A stretch of DNA of 35,324 nucleotides, taken from contig SCQH01000046.1 in assembly GCA_004321925.1 (NCBI GenBank), positions 1 through 35,324 on the forward strand. The letters are read 5' to 3'. Each line of letters begins with the position of its first letter. Position 1 is the first letter of the stretch. Made by a program: the position numbers and the translations under genes. Of this stretch, positions 1 through 8,083 are shown piece by piece. A model generated the notes under the pieces. That model had not been told where the DNA came from and made no database searches. It saw nothing but the letters and a program-made list of their open reading frames with translations. This stretch comes from Nitrospirota bacterium. Lineage in GTDB: Bacteria > Nitrospirota > Thermodesulfovibrionia > Thermodesulfovibrionales > UBA6898.

Positions 1-223
1 TATAGATGAACCCCGGCCTGCCGATGCCCTTCCTCTTTGATATATAGGTGACGATGCCTTTTTTCTCAAGGGCGAGCAGGTGCTGTCTGACCCCCATCGG
101 CGTGATCTGGATCTGTTTGCTCATATCGTCGATAGACATCCCGCCATGCTTTTTCAGGAGATGGACGATGCTTTCCCTGGTCGGGTTCCTGTCAAGAAAA
201 AATTCCATGTCAAAAGATAACAT
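1..223 (-). CDS. SufR/COG2345-like winged-helix transcriptional regulator (N-terminal part)
   Basis: Only the N-terminal ~74 residues are in the window; the gene runs off the left edge. The protein reads as a winged helix-turn-helix: a first helix with TRESIVHLLKKHGGMS, a recognition segment ITPMGVRQHLLALEKKG, and a wing ending in GIGRPGFIY. This matches the DeoR/ArsR-like family COG2345, which includes the Fe-S regulator SufR. The cysteines that bind the cluster in SufR would lie in the missing C-terminal part, so cluster sensing cannot be judged. The start is uncertain: ATG at 223 or the in-frame ATG at 208, neither with a clear ribosome binding site. A palindrome lies directly upstream. 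The divergent neighbour is a rubrerythrin-like gene, which would fit redox or iron control, but that is inference. Confidence 0.75.
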   Translation of the reverse strand, partial: MLSFDMEFFLDRNPTRESIVHLLKKHGGMSIDDMSKQIQITPMGVRQHLLALEKKGIVTYISKRKGIGRPGFIY

Positions 224-224
224 A

Positions 225-242
225 TTACATACTAATTTGTAA
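225..242. promoter_or_regulatory. Palindrome upstream of the SufR-like regulator, candidate operator
   Basis: TTACA at 225-229 is mirrored by TGTAA at 238-242 with an 8-base AT-rich centre, 2 bases upstream of the regulator's farthest start codon. DNA-binding proteins of this class usually bind such dyads as dimers and often control their own gene. The role as operator is inferred from position and symmetry only. Confidence 0.35.
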
Positions 243-293
243 ATATATATTTTTACAGATTTAATAGACATATTCTACGAGCAAAGAATAAGC

Positions 294-321
294 AGCAAAG
301 AGCATAGAGCAAAGAGCAAAA
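294..321 (+). repeat. Heptanucleotide repeat (AGCAAAG)4, intergenic copy
   Basis: Four consecutive 7-base units close to AGCAAAG fill 294-321 (the second is AGCATAG, the last AGCAAAA). An inverted counterpart, CTATGCTCTTTGC, occurs at 371-383 and pairs perfectly over 13 bases with 295-307. The same heptamer family appears again at 22976-23003, inside the glutamate synthase fusion gene. The spacer around it (224-455) shows no other gene. The function is unknown. Confidence 0.7.
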
Positions 322-455
322 ACCATAGATAATAAAACCTGGAACATAGAATTGGCTTGTACTCTTGGCCCTATGCTCTTTGCTCATGATATATGATATT
401 ATTAAGACAGGCACAAGATTTCTGACACTCTATAACTACGTAAAAGGAGCATTAC

Positions 456-941
456 ATGATCACGGGGAAAGAAGATCTGTTGCAGTCGCTTATCGAGGCT
501 TTCTTGATGGAAAAGGGAACAAATATTTTTTATGCAGAGGCCTCGTCAAGGGCAGCAGACCCCTCGGCAAAAAAAATGTTCCAGGACCTGACGGTCTGGG
601 AGGAAAAGCATATGGAGTTTATCCGGTTCCTCTATCAGTCGATTCAGGGGGACCGTGATATTGAGGGGTTCGAGTCCTTCCAGGCAAAGACCGAGACCGG
701 GGTGACCGAGGCAGGCATCCCGATCAAGGACCTTGAGGCAACGATAGAAAAATATGCCTTTGTGGATGACCGGACAGCGCTGAAGGTCGCTCTGGAGATA
801 GAGGGCAAGGCCTACGGCCTTTACCGGAGGCTCTCGGAGATCGCCTCCGACCCCAATGCGCGGACCGTTTTTAAGGAGATGATGGGCCAGGAACAGAAAC
901 ACGTTGCTTTTCTCCGGGAACTGGAGGGCAGGCTTGCTTAA
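456..941 (+). CDS. Ferritin-like diiron protein, rubrerythrin family
   Basis: This 161-residue protein is a two-fold repeated four-helix bundle with diiron ligand motifs. Glu19 and the EEKH motif (Glu49, His52) form the first half; the IEGK region near Glu116 and the EQKH motif (Glu146, His149) form the second. No rubredoxin-type CxxC domain is present, so it is a 'ferritin-like domain' protein rather than a full rubrerythrin. Such proteins usually reduce peroxide or handle iron in anaerobes. The start is set by AAAGGAG upstream of ATG 456. Its 3' end overlaps the start of the fumarase alpha gene, so the two are translationally coupled. Protecting the O2-labile Fe-S fumarase is a reasonable but unproven role. 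Confidence 0.85.
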   Translation: MITGKEDLLQSLIEAFLMEKGTNIFYAEASSRAADPSAKKMFQDLTVWEEKHMEFIRFLYQSIQGDRDIEGFESFQAKTETGVTEAGIPIKDLEATIEKYAFVDDRTALKVALEIEGKAYGLYRRLSEIASDPNARTVFKEMMGQEQKHVAFLRELEGRLA

Positions 942-1779
942 GCTCCGCGACGGGATCGTTGAGCTCTACCGAAAGGTTGCGACCTCGCTGCCCCCTGATA
1001 TAGAGGAAGCACTGAAGTCTGCTCTGTCGTCAGAGGAAGAGGGTTCGTCTGCCAGGGCTGCCCTGGCGATCATCCTTGAGAACACACGGCTTGCGCGTGA
1101 AACCTCGCGGCCTCTCTGCCAGGACACGGGAGTGCCTGTCTTTTACGTCCAGGTCCCGGTCGGGCTCAGCCAGCTTGAGCTCAGGGAGACGATCCTTGAT
1201 GCGACCAGGCTTGCGACGGTGAAGGTGCCGCTGCGGCCGAATGCCGTGGATGGTATAACGGAAAAAAATTCGGGCGACAATACCGGGACCGGATTTCCGA
1301 TCATATATTTTGAGGAAACTTCCGGCAGTACCCTTACGATAGACCTGATGCTGAAGGGCGGCGGCTCTGAGAATGCCGGCCAGACCTATCGCCTTCCTGT
1401 TTCCGAACTCAATGCTGCGCGAGACCTTGAAGGGGTCAGGCGGTGTGTCATCGATGCGGTGCAGAAGGCACAGGGCAAAGGCTGCCCACCCTATGTCATC
1501 GGGGTCGGGATCGGCGCCGCAAAGGACCAGGTCACCAGGCTTTCAAAATCTCAACTCATGCGCAAGCTGAACGATACAAATAAGATAGCTGAACTGGCAG
1601 CGCTGGAAAGCAGGCTGCTTCAGGAACTTAATCAGCTCGGTATCGGCCCCCAGGGGTTTGGCGGCAAAACGACCGTCCTCGGGGTGAAGATAGGCGTCAA
1701 CCACCGGCATCCGGCCTCATATTTCGTCGATGTATCCCTCAGTTGCTGGGCTGACCGAAGAGGCAGGCTGATATGGTGA
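934..1779 (+). CDS. Class I fumarate hydratase, alpha subunit
   Basis: The alpha subunit of the two-subunit Fe-S hydro-lyase family interconverts fumarate and malate; L-tartrate dehydratase alpha is the close alternative. The 281 residues carry the three cysteines expected to hold the catalytic 4Fe-4S cluster: Cys62 in LCQDTGVPVF, Cys184 in KGCPPYVIG and Cys271 in LSCWADRRG. The conserved KGGGSEN motif is at 141-147. The TTG at 934 was chosen because GGAGGG lies 8-12 bases upstream, inside the end of the rubrerythrin gene. A longer version from TTG 904 lacks such a site. The stop overlaps the beta-subunit start by 7 bases. Substrate assignment to fumarate rather than tartrate rests on the anaerobic TCA context and is not certain. 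Confidence 0.9.
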   Translation: MLKLRDGIVELYRKVATSLPPDIEEALKSALSSEEEGSSARAALAIILENTRLARETSRPLCQDTGVPVFYVQVPVGLSQLELRETILDATRLATVKVPLRPNAVDGITEKNSGDNTGTGFPIIYFEETSGSTLTIDLMLKGGGSENAGQTYRLPVSELNAARDLEGVRRCVIDAVQKAQGKGCPPYVIGVGIGAAKDQVTRLSKSQLMRKLNDTNKIAELAALESRLLQELNQLGIGPQGFGGKTTVLGVKIGVNHRHPASYFVDVSLSCWADRRGRLIW

Positions 1780-2366
1780 AGACGGTCGATCTTACTATCC
1801 CGATGACCGCTGATGAGGCCCGGTCCTTAAGGGCCGGCGACATGGTGTCGCTGAGCGGCAGCATCGTGACCGGGAGGGACAGGATCCATAAGCTGCTGCT
1901 TGAGGAGAGGATATCCCCCGGATCACTTCCGTTCCCGCTTGCCGGTGCAGTGCTGTATCATTGCGGCCCGATCATGCAAAAGCAGGATGACGGTTTCAGG
2001 GTGGTTGCTGCAGGCCCCACAACGAGTCAGCGGCTCGAGATGTACGAGGCGGACCTGATCAGGCAGTATGGCCTGAGGGGTATCATGGGCAAGGGCGGCA
2101 TGGGCGAACAGACACGGGAGGCGCTTAAGGAGCAGGGCTGTGTTTATCTGCATACCATTGGCGGGGCAGCGGCGTATCTCGCCGACCGGGTCACGAAGGT
2201 CCTTGGTGTATGGAAGCTGGAGGAACTGGGTCTGGCAGAGGCCATGTGGCACCTTCAGGTGAAGGATTTCCCCGCAATGGTCACGATGGACTCCCTCGGC
2301 AACGACCTGCACCGCGACCTTGAGGCAGATACCTTGAGGAAGTTCACTGAACTGATAGGGAAGTAA
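1773..2366 (+). CDS. Class I fumarate hydratase, beta subunit
   Basis: This 197-residue protein is the C-terminal (beta) domain of the split class I fumarase/tartrate dehydratase. Visible family motifs are YHCGPI near residue 62, AGPTTSQRLEMYE near 80, the GKGGMG loop near 106 and DFPAMVTMDSLGNDL near the C-terminus. It pairs with the alpha subunit to bury the Fe-S cluster and complete the active site. ATG 1773 overlaps the alpha stop codon, which indicates translational coupling and equal synthesis. The following SDR gene starts 5 bases after its stop, so it is probably co-transcribed. Confidence 0.9.
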   Translation: MVKTVDLTIPMTADEARSLRAGDMVSLSGSIVTGRDRIHKLLLEERISPGSLPFPLAGAVLYHCGPIMQKQDDGFRVVAAGPTTSQRLEMYEADLIRQYGLRGIMGKGGMGEQTREALKEQGCVYLHTIGGAAAYLADRVTKVLGVWKLEELGLAEAMWHLQVKDFPAMVTMDSLGNDLHRDLEADTLRKFTELIGK

Positions 2367-2371
2367 CCTCA

Positions 2372-3253
2372 ATGATCTTCATTGCCGGGGCATCGGGGTT
2401 CATCGGCGGACATCTTGTCGACCATCTTCTGAGGCGGGGAGAAAAGATCAGGGCTCTTGTCCGCTCGGCCGGGGCTGATGAACGCTTCACCCGCTCAGGC
2501 ATTCAGACGGTCGTCGGGGACATCACGCAGCCGGAGACCCTTAAGGGTGTATTGTCGCCGGATGATCTGGTCATACACCTCGTCGGCATCATTGAAGAAA
2601 AAGGACCTGCCACCTTCCAGCAGGTCCATGTCAGGGGGACGACAAATCTCGTTGCCGAGGCGAAGCAGGCAGGGGTCAGGCATTTTTTCTACCAGTCTGC
2701 ACTCGGGGCTGACCTGAATTCCTGGTCCGGGTATCTCAGGACAAAGGCAGAGGCAGAAGAGGCAGTAAAGGCCGGCGGCCTGTCCCATACCATATTCAGA
2801 CCGTCCCTCATTATCGGCCCCTGGGACGGTTTCACAAAGAAGATACTCGATATGCTTAAGATCTCTCCGGTGCTCCCGGTCCCGGGTGACGGCAAGGCAC
2901 GGTTCCAGCCTGTTTATGTAAAGGACTGGCTGCGCTGTATACAGGCGGTCATTGAAAGCCCCGGGGCATATAGGGGGACCTTTGATATCGGCGGGCCGGA
3001 GCATCTCACCTATCAGGAGATCGTTGAGATGCTTGCGCAGGTCTCAGGACATACCAGGATGAGCGTCAATATACCGATGGGCCTGATGAGGTTCGCGGCA
3101 AGGGCCGCCGGACTCCTCCCGACCCCTCCGGTGACCCTTGATCAGCTCAGACTGCTTGAGCAGGATAATATCACTGCGCCTGACGCGGTCAGAAGATCCT
3201 TTGGGTTCGATCCGCTGCCGCTCAGGGATGCCCTGAAGGAGTTCCTGGCCTGA
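2372..3253 (+). CDS. NDUFA9-like atypical short-chain dehydrogenase (NAD(P)-binding)
   Basis: This 293-residue protein starts with a Rossmann glycine motif, GASGFIGG (residues 6-13), followed by RALVRS and a conserved HLVGIIEE strand. That pattern matches the atypical SDR family of complex I accessory subunit NDUFA9 and bacterial NAD-dependent epimerases. The canonical YxxxK catalytic pair is not obvious, as is usual for atypical SDRs. The substrate is unknown; bacterial relatives are often linked to quinone or lipid metabolism. It starts 5 bases after the fumarase beta stop and ends 10 bases from the convergent stress-protein gene. Confidence 0.8.
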   Translation: MIFIAGASGFIGGHLVDHLLRRGEKIRALVRSAGADERFTRSGIQTVVGDITQPETLKGVLSPDDLVIHLVGIIEEKGPATFQQVHVRGTTNLVAEAKQAGVRHFFYQSALGADLNSWSGYLRTKAEAEEAVKAGGLSHTIFRPSLIIGPWDGFTKKILDMLKISPVLPVPGDGKARFQPVYVKDWLRCIQAVIESPGAYRGTFDIGGPEHLTYQEIVEMLAQVSGHTRMSVNIPMGLMRFAARAAGLLPTPPVTLDQLRLLEQDNITAPDAVRRSFGFDPLPLRDALKEFLA

Positions 3254-3263
3254 GTGTCCCGGG

Positions 3264-3680
3264 TTACTTGACCACCAGCACCGAGCAGGTGGCATGGTCC
3301 ACTATCTTTGACGAGACGCTCCCGAGAAGGAACTTCCCGGCCCCATGCCTCCCATGCGAACCGGTGACGATGAGGTCTGCCTTTATTTTTTTTGCGGCGG
3401 ACAGGATCTCTGAAGCAGGGTTGCCCTGACGTATCATCGTCTTTATCGGCCTGAGCCCCTTGGCCGACGCCGTGATCTTTTCCATGGCCCGGGAGGTCTC
3501 CGCCGACAGGGTCTCCAGTATCCGTGCCCTGTCGATATCCATCAGTTCGGTCAGGTATAATTCGGGTATCACCGATATGACCGTCAGCGACGAACCGAAC
3601 TTTCCCGCGATCTCGAAAGCCTTTTTGACAGCTTTGTATGACGGTTTTGAGCCGTCATGTGCTATGAGGATCTTTTTCAT
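3264..3680 (-). CDS. Universal stress protein, UspA family
   Basis: This 138-residue single-domain Usp begins with MKKILIAHDGSKPSYKA. It ends with the ATP-binding signature GSHGRHGAGKFLLGSVS (G-2x-G-9x-G-S/T type), so it is likely an ATP-binding member rather than a UspA-type non-binder. AAGGGG lies a few bases upstream of the ATG. It is a single gene, divergent from metK and convergent with the NDUFA9-like gene. The family acts in stress survival; a specific trigger cannot be read from the sequence. Confidence 0.9.
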   Translation of the reverse strand: MKKILIAHDGSKPSYKAVKKAFEIAGKFGSSLTVISVIPELYLTELMDIDRARILETLSAETSRAMEKITASAKGLRPIKTMIRQGNPASEILSAAKKIKADLIVTGSHGRHGAGKFLLGSVSSKIVDHATCSVLVVK

Positions 3681-3809
3681 ATCACACCCCTTTCAGAAAA
3701 ATATTATCAGATACAGGGCCATTTGTCTTTTATTTTTTTCAGTAAACCGTTAAAATAAAGACTTGCTTTGGGAGAGTTGGGTAAAGAATTCCACCATAAG
3801 GAGAAGACT

Positions 3810-4961
3810 ATGGCACAAAAGGACTATTTTTTTACGTCAGAATCGGTTACCGAAGGTCATCCTGACAAGATAGCCGACCAGATCTCAGATTCCATCCTCG
3901 ACGCGATCCTAGCGCAGGACCCTGTTGCACGGGTGGCCTGCGAGACCCTTGTCACGACAGGGCTTGCCTTTGTTGCCGGAGAGATCTCGACGACCTGTTA
4001 TGTCCACATCCCTGATATCGTCAGGGAGACGATAAAGAATATCGGGTACACCCGGGCGAAGTACGGCTTCGATTATGAGACCTGCGCCGTTGTTACCTCG
4101 ATCGACCAGCAGTCTGCCGACATTGCCCTTGGAGTCGATACCGGCGGCGCCGGGGACCAGGGCCTGATGTTCGGTTTTGCCTGCAACGAGACCCAGGAGC
4201 TCATGCCGCTGCCGATCATGCTGGCCCATAAGATCGCCCATCGTCTTTCCGAGGTCAGGAAACAGGATATCCTGGGCTACCTCAGGCCGGACGGCAAGTC
4301 ACAGGTGACAGTGGAATACCGGGACGGGAAGCCATACCGTATAGACACGGTCGTTGTTTCGTCCCAGCACAGCCCCGAGATCCACCTGCAGGAGATGAGG
4401 GAAGACATCATTGAGAAGGTCATCAAGCCGGTCGTGCCTAGAGAACTTCTGGACGAGGAGACCGTCAAGTACTACATAAATCCCACCGGCCGGTTCGTCG
4501 TCGGTGGTCCGATGGGCGACACGGGGCTGACCGGCAGAAAGATCATCGTCGACAGCTACGGCGGTGTCGGCAGTCACGGCGGAGGCTGTTTCTCCGGCAA
4601 GGACCCGACAAAGGTCGACCGTTCCGGGGCCTATATTTCCCGGTATATTGCGAAGAACATCGTTGCCTCCGGCATAGCCGACAGGCTCGAGGTGCAGCTG
4701 GCCTATGCCATAGGGATCCCCGAACCGGTTTCGATCCTCGTGGAGACCTTCGAGACCGGGAAGGTCGACGACGCAAAGATCGTCGAACTGATCAGGAAGC
4801 ATTTCAACCTGACGCCCAAGGGGATCATCGAGCACCTGAATCTCAGGAGACCCATCTTCAAGAAGACCGCTGCCTACGGTCATTTCGGGAAGAACGACCC
4901 TGACTTCACCTGGGAGGCGACGGATAAGGCAGCGGCGCTCAGGAAGGATGCAGGACTCTAG
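3810..4961 (+). CDS. metK: S-adenosylmethionine synthetase
   Basis: This protein makes S-adenosylmethionine from methionine and ATP. The 383 residues are the usual length. Key motifs are [17 protein letters not shown] near the N-terminus (GHPDK binds ATP/Mg), [13 protein letters not shown] in the first third, and the loop [20 protein letters not shown]. In that loop a Cys replaces the more common Ala. The start at 3810 is preferred over an in-frame upstream codon at 3768 because AAGGAG sits at 3798-3803. The next gene on the strand is ahcY, 235 bases away behind a SAH riboswitch. The pair therefore supplies the methyl donor and clears its by-product. Confidence 0.97.
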   Translation: MAQKDYFFTSESVTEGHPDKIADQISDSILDAILAQDPVARVACETLVTTGLAFVAGEISTTCYVHIPDIVRETIKNIGYTRAKYGFDYETCAVVTSIDQQSADIALGVDTGGAGDQGLMFGFACNETQELMPLPIMLAHKIAHRLSEVRKQDILGYLRPDGKSQVTVEYRDGKPYRIDTVVVSSQHSPEIHLQEMREDIIEKVIKPVVPRELLDEETVKYYINPTGRFVVGGPMGDTGLTGRKIIVDSYGGVGSHGGGCFSGKDPTKVDRSGAYISRYIAKNIVASGIADRLEVQLAYAIGIPEPVSILVETFETGKVDDAKIVELIRKHFNLTPKGIIEHLNLRRPIFKKTAAYGHFGKNDPDFTWEATDKAAALRKDAGL

Positions 4962-5024
4962 GAACGGGATCAGGAATATGGAGTCCGAAGGCAGGACCGG
5001 TAGCGCATCATGAGATCGATCTGC

Positions 5025-5048
5025 AGGGCAGCCCGAAGGGGCTGCCCT
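5025..5048 (+). other. Perfect 10-bp hairpin between metK and the riboswitch
   Basis: AGGGCAGCCC at 5025-5034 pairs perfectly with 5039-5048 around a GAAG loop. No run of T follows, so it is not a normal intrinsic terminator. It may stabilise the metK 3' end or pause polymerase ahead of the riboswitch. It lies 64 bases after the metK stop. Confidence 0.5.
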
Positions 5049-5082
5049 GAACATTCTGAGACAAGGAACCCGACTTCAACCC

Positions 5083-5172
5083 AAACCCGTCGAGGGGCGC
5101 TGCAGCAGTCACCATATGGTGGGTCTGTCAGGCTCGACGGGGTGGTTCAACAGGAACAACGGCGCCCATTCA
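5083..5172 (+). promoter_or_regulatory. S-adenosylhomocysteine (SAH) riboswitch
   Basis: The leader of ahcY folds as the known SAH riboswitch (ahcY motif). The P1 stem is CCCGTCGAG (5086-5094) paired with CTCGACGGG (5133-5141), all nine pairs perfect. A second hairpin is CACCATATGGTG (5110-5121). The pseudoknot is GGGCGC (5095-5100) with GCGCCC (5162-5167). The conserved segments GGCGCTGCA, AGGCTCG and AACGGCGCC are all in place. The element ends about 20 bases before the ribosome binding site. In known examples SAH binding turns expression on, so build-up of the inhibitory by-product would induce its own hydrolase. Confidence 0.93.
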
Positions 5173-5196
5173 CTAACCTGAATGGGAGGAATATCA

Positions 5197-6594
5197 ATGG
5201 CTAAGAAAGACTACGTTGTCGCTGACATCAAACTGGCAGAGTGGGGCCGCAAGGAGATCAGGATCGCTGAGACCGAGATGCCCGGTCTTATGGCGATTCG
5301 TGAAGAGTATGCAAAACGCCGGCCGCTGAAGGGCGCGCGTATTACCGGCTCGCTGCACATGACCATCCAGACGGCAGTGCTCATCGAGACGCTGGAGGCT
5401 CTCGGCGCGGAGGTTCGGTGGGCTTCGTGCAACATCTTCTCCACCCAGGACCACGCTGCCGCAGCCATCGCAGCGGGTGGAACGCCGGTCTTCGCCGTGA
5501 AGGGCGAATCGCTCAAGGAGTATTGGGATTATACACATCGCATATTCGAATGGCCGGACGGCGGGTTCTCGAACATGATCCTCGATGATGGAGGCGATGC
5601 AACGCTCCTGCTGCACCTGGGCGCACGGGCAGAGAAGGACATCAAGGTGCTGGGCAAGCCCGACAGCGAGGAAGCGACGGTGCTGTTCGCATCGATCAAG
5701 GCTCAGCTTAAGAAGGACCCGACGTGGTACTCGACGCGGCTGGCCAGGATCAAAGGGGTGACCGAGGAGACCACCACGGGCGTCCATCGCCTCTACCTGA
5801 TGCACGAGAAGGGCGACCTCAAGTTCCCCGCCATTAATGTCAACGACTCGGTCACCAAGTCCAAGTTCGACAACCTCTACGGCTGCCGCGAATCGCTGGT
5901 GGACGGCATCAAGCGCGCCACCGACGTGATGATCGCGGGCAAGATCGCCGTGGTCTGCGGCTACGGCGACGTGGGCAAGGGGTCTGCACAGGCGCTCCGC
6001 GCTCTGTCCGCCCAGGTATGGGTCACCGAGATCGACCCGATCTGCGCGCTCCAGGCCGCCATGGAAGGTTACCGCGTGGTTACCATGGATTATGCCTGCG
6101 ATAAGGCCGACATCTTCGTCACGGCTACCGGGAACTATCATGTCATCGACCACCAGCACCTGCTGAAGATGAAGGACCAGGCGATTGTCTGCAACATCGG
6201 ACACTTTGACTCGGAGATCAACGTCGCCTCGCTTGAGAAATACAAGTGGGAAGAGATCAAGCCTCAGGTCGACCACGTCATCTTTCCAGGCAAGAAACGC
6301 ATCATCCTCTTGGCGAAGGGCCGTCTCGTGAACCTGGGCTGCGCTACGGGCCACCCATCGTACGTGATGTCATCCTCCTTCGCCAACCAGACCATCGCCC
6401 AGATCGAACTGTTCACGCGCACGAAGGACTACCCGGTGGGCGTGTATACACTGCCGAAACACCTGGACGAGAAGGTTGCCCGGCTGCAGCTGAAGAAGCT
6501 GAACGCGCAGCTGACCACGCTGACCGATCAGCAGGCTGCCTATATAGGCGTATCCAAGAAAGGCCCGTACAAGTCGGCACACTACCGCTACTGA
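5197..6594 (+). CDS. ahcY: S-adenosylhomocysteine hydrolase
   Basis: It hydrolyses S-adenosylhomocysteine to adenosine and homocysteine with a tightly bound NAD. The 465 residues include the ~40-residue insertion (about 145-185) found in many bacterial forms. NAD is bound by GYGDVGKG at 255-262. Substrate motifs [12 protein letters not shown] and [10 protein letters not shown] are near residues 49-90, and the C-terminal tail ends in HYRY. ATG 5197 is preferred over ATG 5182 because GGAGGA (5185-5190) lies between them. Arginine and leucine codons are richer in CGC and CTG than in metK or the aro operon, where AGG is favoured; this may reflect transfer. A terminator follows. Confidence 0.97.
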   Translation: MAKKDYVVADIKLAEWGRKEIRIAETEMPGLMAIREEYAKRRPLKGARITGSLHMTIQTAVLIETLEALGAEVRWASCNIFSTQDHAAAAIAAGGTPVFAVKGESLKEYWDYTHRIFEWPDGGFSNMILDDGGDATLLLHLGARAEKDIKVLGKPDSEEATVLFASIKAQLKKDPTWYSTRLARIKGVTEETTTGVHRLYLMHEKGDLKFPAINVNDSVTKSKFDNLYGCRESLVDGIKRATDVMIAGKIAVVCGYGDVGKGSAQALRALSAQVWVTEIDPICALQAAMEGYRVVTMDYACDKADIFVTATGNYHVIDHQHLLKMKDQAIVCNIGHFDSEINVASLEKYKWEEIKPQVDHVIFPGKKRIILLAKGRLVNLGCATGHPSYVMSSSFANQTIAQIELFTRTKDYPVGVYTLPKHLDEKVARLQLKKLNAQLTTLTDQQAAYIGVSKKGPYKSAHYRY

Positions 6595-6646
6595 GCGAAC
6601 GGGTATCAGCCTAACCTTTCAACGGTGAATTGAAAATTCTGGACAG

Positions 6647-6674
6647 GCCCCCCGTGAAAACGGGGGGCTTTTTT
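6647..6674 (+). terminator. Intrinsic terminator after ahcY
   Basis: GCCCCCCG (6647-6654) pairs with CGGGGGGC (6661-6668) around TGAAAA and is followed by six T. It ends the riboswitch-ahcY unit, and its T run directly precedes the ribosome binding site of the next gene. Confidence 0.9.
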
Positions 6675-6686
6675 ACGGGAGGAAGT

Positions 6687-7226
6687 ATGACAGAAGAAAA
6701 AAAGGAAAAATGGCTTAATTATCTGGCTCTTAGCACGATCATCTTTGCGGTATGCGCAACGCTCTCCACATTCAAGGGCGGAAGCCACTCCACAAGGTCG
6801 GTGCTGTCTCAGTCGCAGGCCTCGGACCAGTGGGCTTATTTTCAGTCCAAGAGCATCAAGGGATATCTCTATGAACTTCAGAAGGAAAAGTTCGAGCTGG
6901 AACTCAAGGCTGCTGACCCGAGGACGAAAAAGCTCCTCGGAGAGGACTACGAAAAGAGGATCGGCGCCTATGCGGGGAAGATCAGGAAGTACGACGAAGA
7001 GAAGGTCACGATCCAGAACGACGCAAAGGCCCTCGAGGCGCAGCGCGATGATGCGCAGAGGCATTCAAAGGCCTTCGGGATGGCGGTGATCTTCCTCCAG
7101 ATAGCCATCCTGCTGTCGTCCATTGCCGCCCTGCTGAAGAAAAGGATCGTCTGGCTGACCGGCCTTCTCTGCGGGGTCTTCGGACTCGTTTATTTTGCAA
7201 ATGGTTTCTGGCTATTCATGCCCTGA
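6687..7226 (+). CDS. DUF4337-like inner-membrane protein
   Basis: This 179-residue protein has one membrane segment near the N-terminus (about 11-28). A long charged helical stretch follows (about 50-125, rich in Lys, Glu and Gln, coiled-coil-like). Two further hydrophobic segments lie at about 131-150 and 154-175. This layout and the YLALSTIIFAVCATLSTFKGG start resemble the DUF4337 family, whose function is unknown. The start is ATG 6687, with GGGAGGA just upstream. The ahcY terminator lies immediately before it, so it depends on readthrough or a promoter in that short gap. No catalytic motif is visible. Confidence 0.75.
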   Translation: MTEEKKEKWLNYLALSTIIFAVCATLSTFKGGSHSTRSVLSQSQASDQWAYFQSKSIKGYLYELQKEKFELELKAADPRTKKLLGEDYEKRIGAYAGKIRKYDEEKVTIQNDAKALEAQRDDAQRHSKAFGMAVIFLQIAILLSSIAALLKKRIVWLTGLLCGVFGLVYFANGFWLFMP

Positions 7227-7257
7227 CCGGCCCTCGTAAGCCGGGAGGCTTTTTATT
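7227..7257 (+). terminator. Probable weak terminator after the DUF4337-like gene
   Basis: CCGGC (7227-7231) can pair with GCCGG (7240-7244), followed a few bases later by TTTTTATTT (7250-7258). The stem is short, so this is a moderate call. Confidence 0.4.
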
Positions 7258-7321
7258 TGAAGAGTGCCTTTTTTTCTGATACAATCCTAATCAAGAGACA
7301 GTATAGGTCATGAGATAAGGG

Positions 7322-8029
7322 ATGACAGAAGATATAACCGAAAAAAGGCACCATAAACGGTACCTCGTCGAGGGGATGGACATCAGCGGTACCCTGATGT
7401 TCGCGGCGCATGTGAGCGTCATCAATATCAGTATAAGCGGCATATCGCTGAAGGCTGACCGGAGGCTCGAGCTCGGCAGGGAATATACCATAAAACTGAA
7501 GGACCGCGAGAGGATCGTCACGGTCAAAGGGCAGGTCATGTGGTCGTCTCTGACCGGGAGCAAGCCGGGGCCCCACGGTGAGATGGTCCCGGTATACAGT
7601 GCCGGCCTGAAATTCACCGATGTCCTCAACGACCGGATCAACGAGATCGTGAACTTTATCGAAGGCCACCTCAGGGGAGAGGAGCACCGCCTCACCGGTC
7701 TGAGGTTCAATATTACGAGACTTTCAGCGGCAGTGCTGCATTTTCCCTCCCACTATGTTGTCAGAAAGATCAGCGCAGGCGGTATGCTCATCGAAAGCAG
7801 CGAGGCGCTTGACGTTGAGAGCCGGTTCCCGATGGAGCTGTCGATACCTGAGGAATTGCCGGTCTCCTTCACCGGCAGGGTCGCATCCTGCTCGGAAGTC
7901 AGCAACAAAGGGGTGGATCATTTTGATATAGGCATTGAGTTCATTTCGATGAACGACGATGACAGGAAGAAGGTTGACGGCCTCATTAAGCTGCTCAATG
8001 CCATGGATCAGCGGTCCCCGTCCCTGTGA
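7322..8029 (+). CDS. Protein with two PilZ-type domains, probable c-di-GMP effector
   Basis: This 235-residue protein has an N-terminal PilZ domain with the full c-di-GMP signature. RHHKR (Arg9-x-x-x-Arg13) is followed by NISISG (35-40, the D/NxSxxG motif). A second domain (about 125-225) repeats the fold with RFNITRL and VRKISAGGMLI, but its RxxxR and D/NxSxxG motifs are incomplete. It may therefore serve as a partner or dimerisation domain. No membrane segment or enzymatic output domain is seen. Such proteins usually bind c-di-GMP and control motility, exopolysaccharide or transcription through partners. The ribosome binding site is weak. It is a single gene between the methyl-cycle and aromatic regions. 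Confidence 0.82.
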   Translation: MTEDITEKRHHKRYLVEGMDISGTLMFAAHVSVINISISGISLKADRRLELGREYTIKLKDRERIVTVKGQVMWSSLTGSKPGPHGEMVPVYSAGLKFTDVLNDRINEIVNFIEGHLRGEEHRLTGLRFNITRLSAAVLHFPSHYVVRKISAGGMLIESSEALDVESRFPMELSIPEELPVSFTGRVASCSEVSNKGVDHFDIGIEFISMNDDDRKKVDGLIKLLNAMDQRSPSL

Positions 8030-8052
8030 TCCCCGGTGGTCCCCTTCTGTGC

Positions 8053-8083
8053 TTGAAAAAATAAGGAAAATCGGCAATACTAT
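8053..8083 (+). promoter_or_regulatory. Candidate sigma70 promoter for the aromatic operon
   Basis: TTGAAA (8053-8058) and TACTAT (8078-8083) are separated by 19 bases and lie about 65 bases before the pheA start. The spacing is longer than ideal and the -10 matches 4 of 6 bases, so this is only a candidate. No leader peptide rich in Phe or Tyr and no attenuator hairpin was seen downstream of it. Confidence 0.3.

Noticed and set aside
365-658. 97-codon plus-strand frame overlapping the rubrerythrin-like gene
   Set aside because: It is out of frame with a clear ferritin-like protein, has no ribosome binding site and its composition is not protein-like.
3681-3809. Looked for a SAM riboswitch before metK
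   Set aside because: The spacer is short and AT-rich, shows no conserved SAM-riboswitch core or terminator, and is shared with the divergent stress-protein gene.
5194-6354. 386-codon minus-strand frame opposite ahcY
   Set aside because: Shadow of a high-GC gene; the opposite strand encodes an unmistakable ahcY and the shadow has low-complexity His/Val/Asp-rich content.
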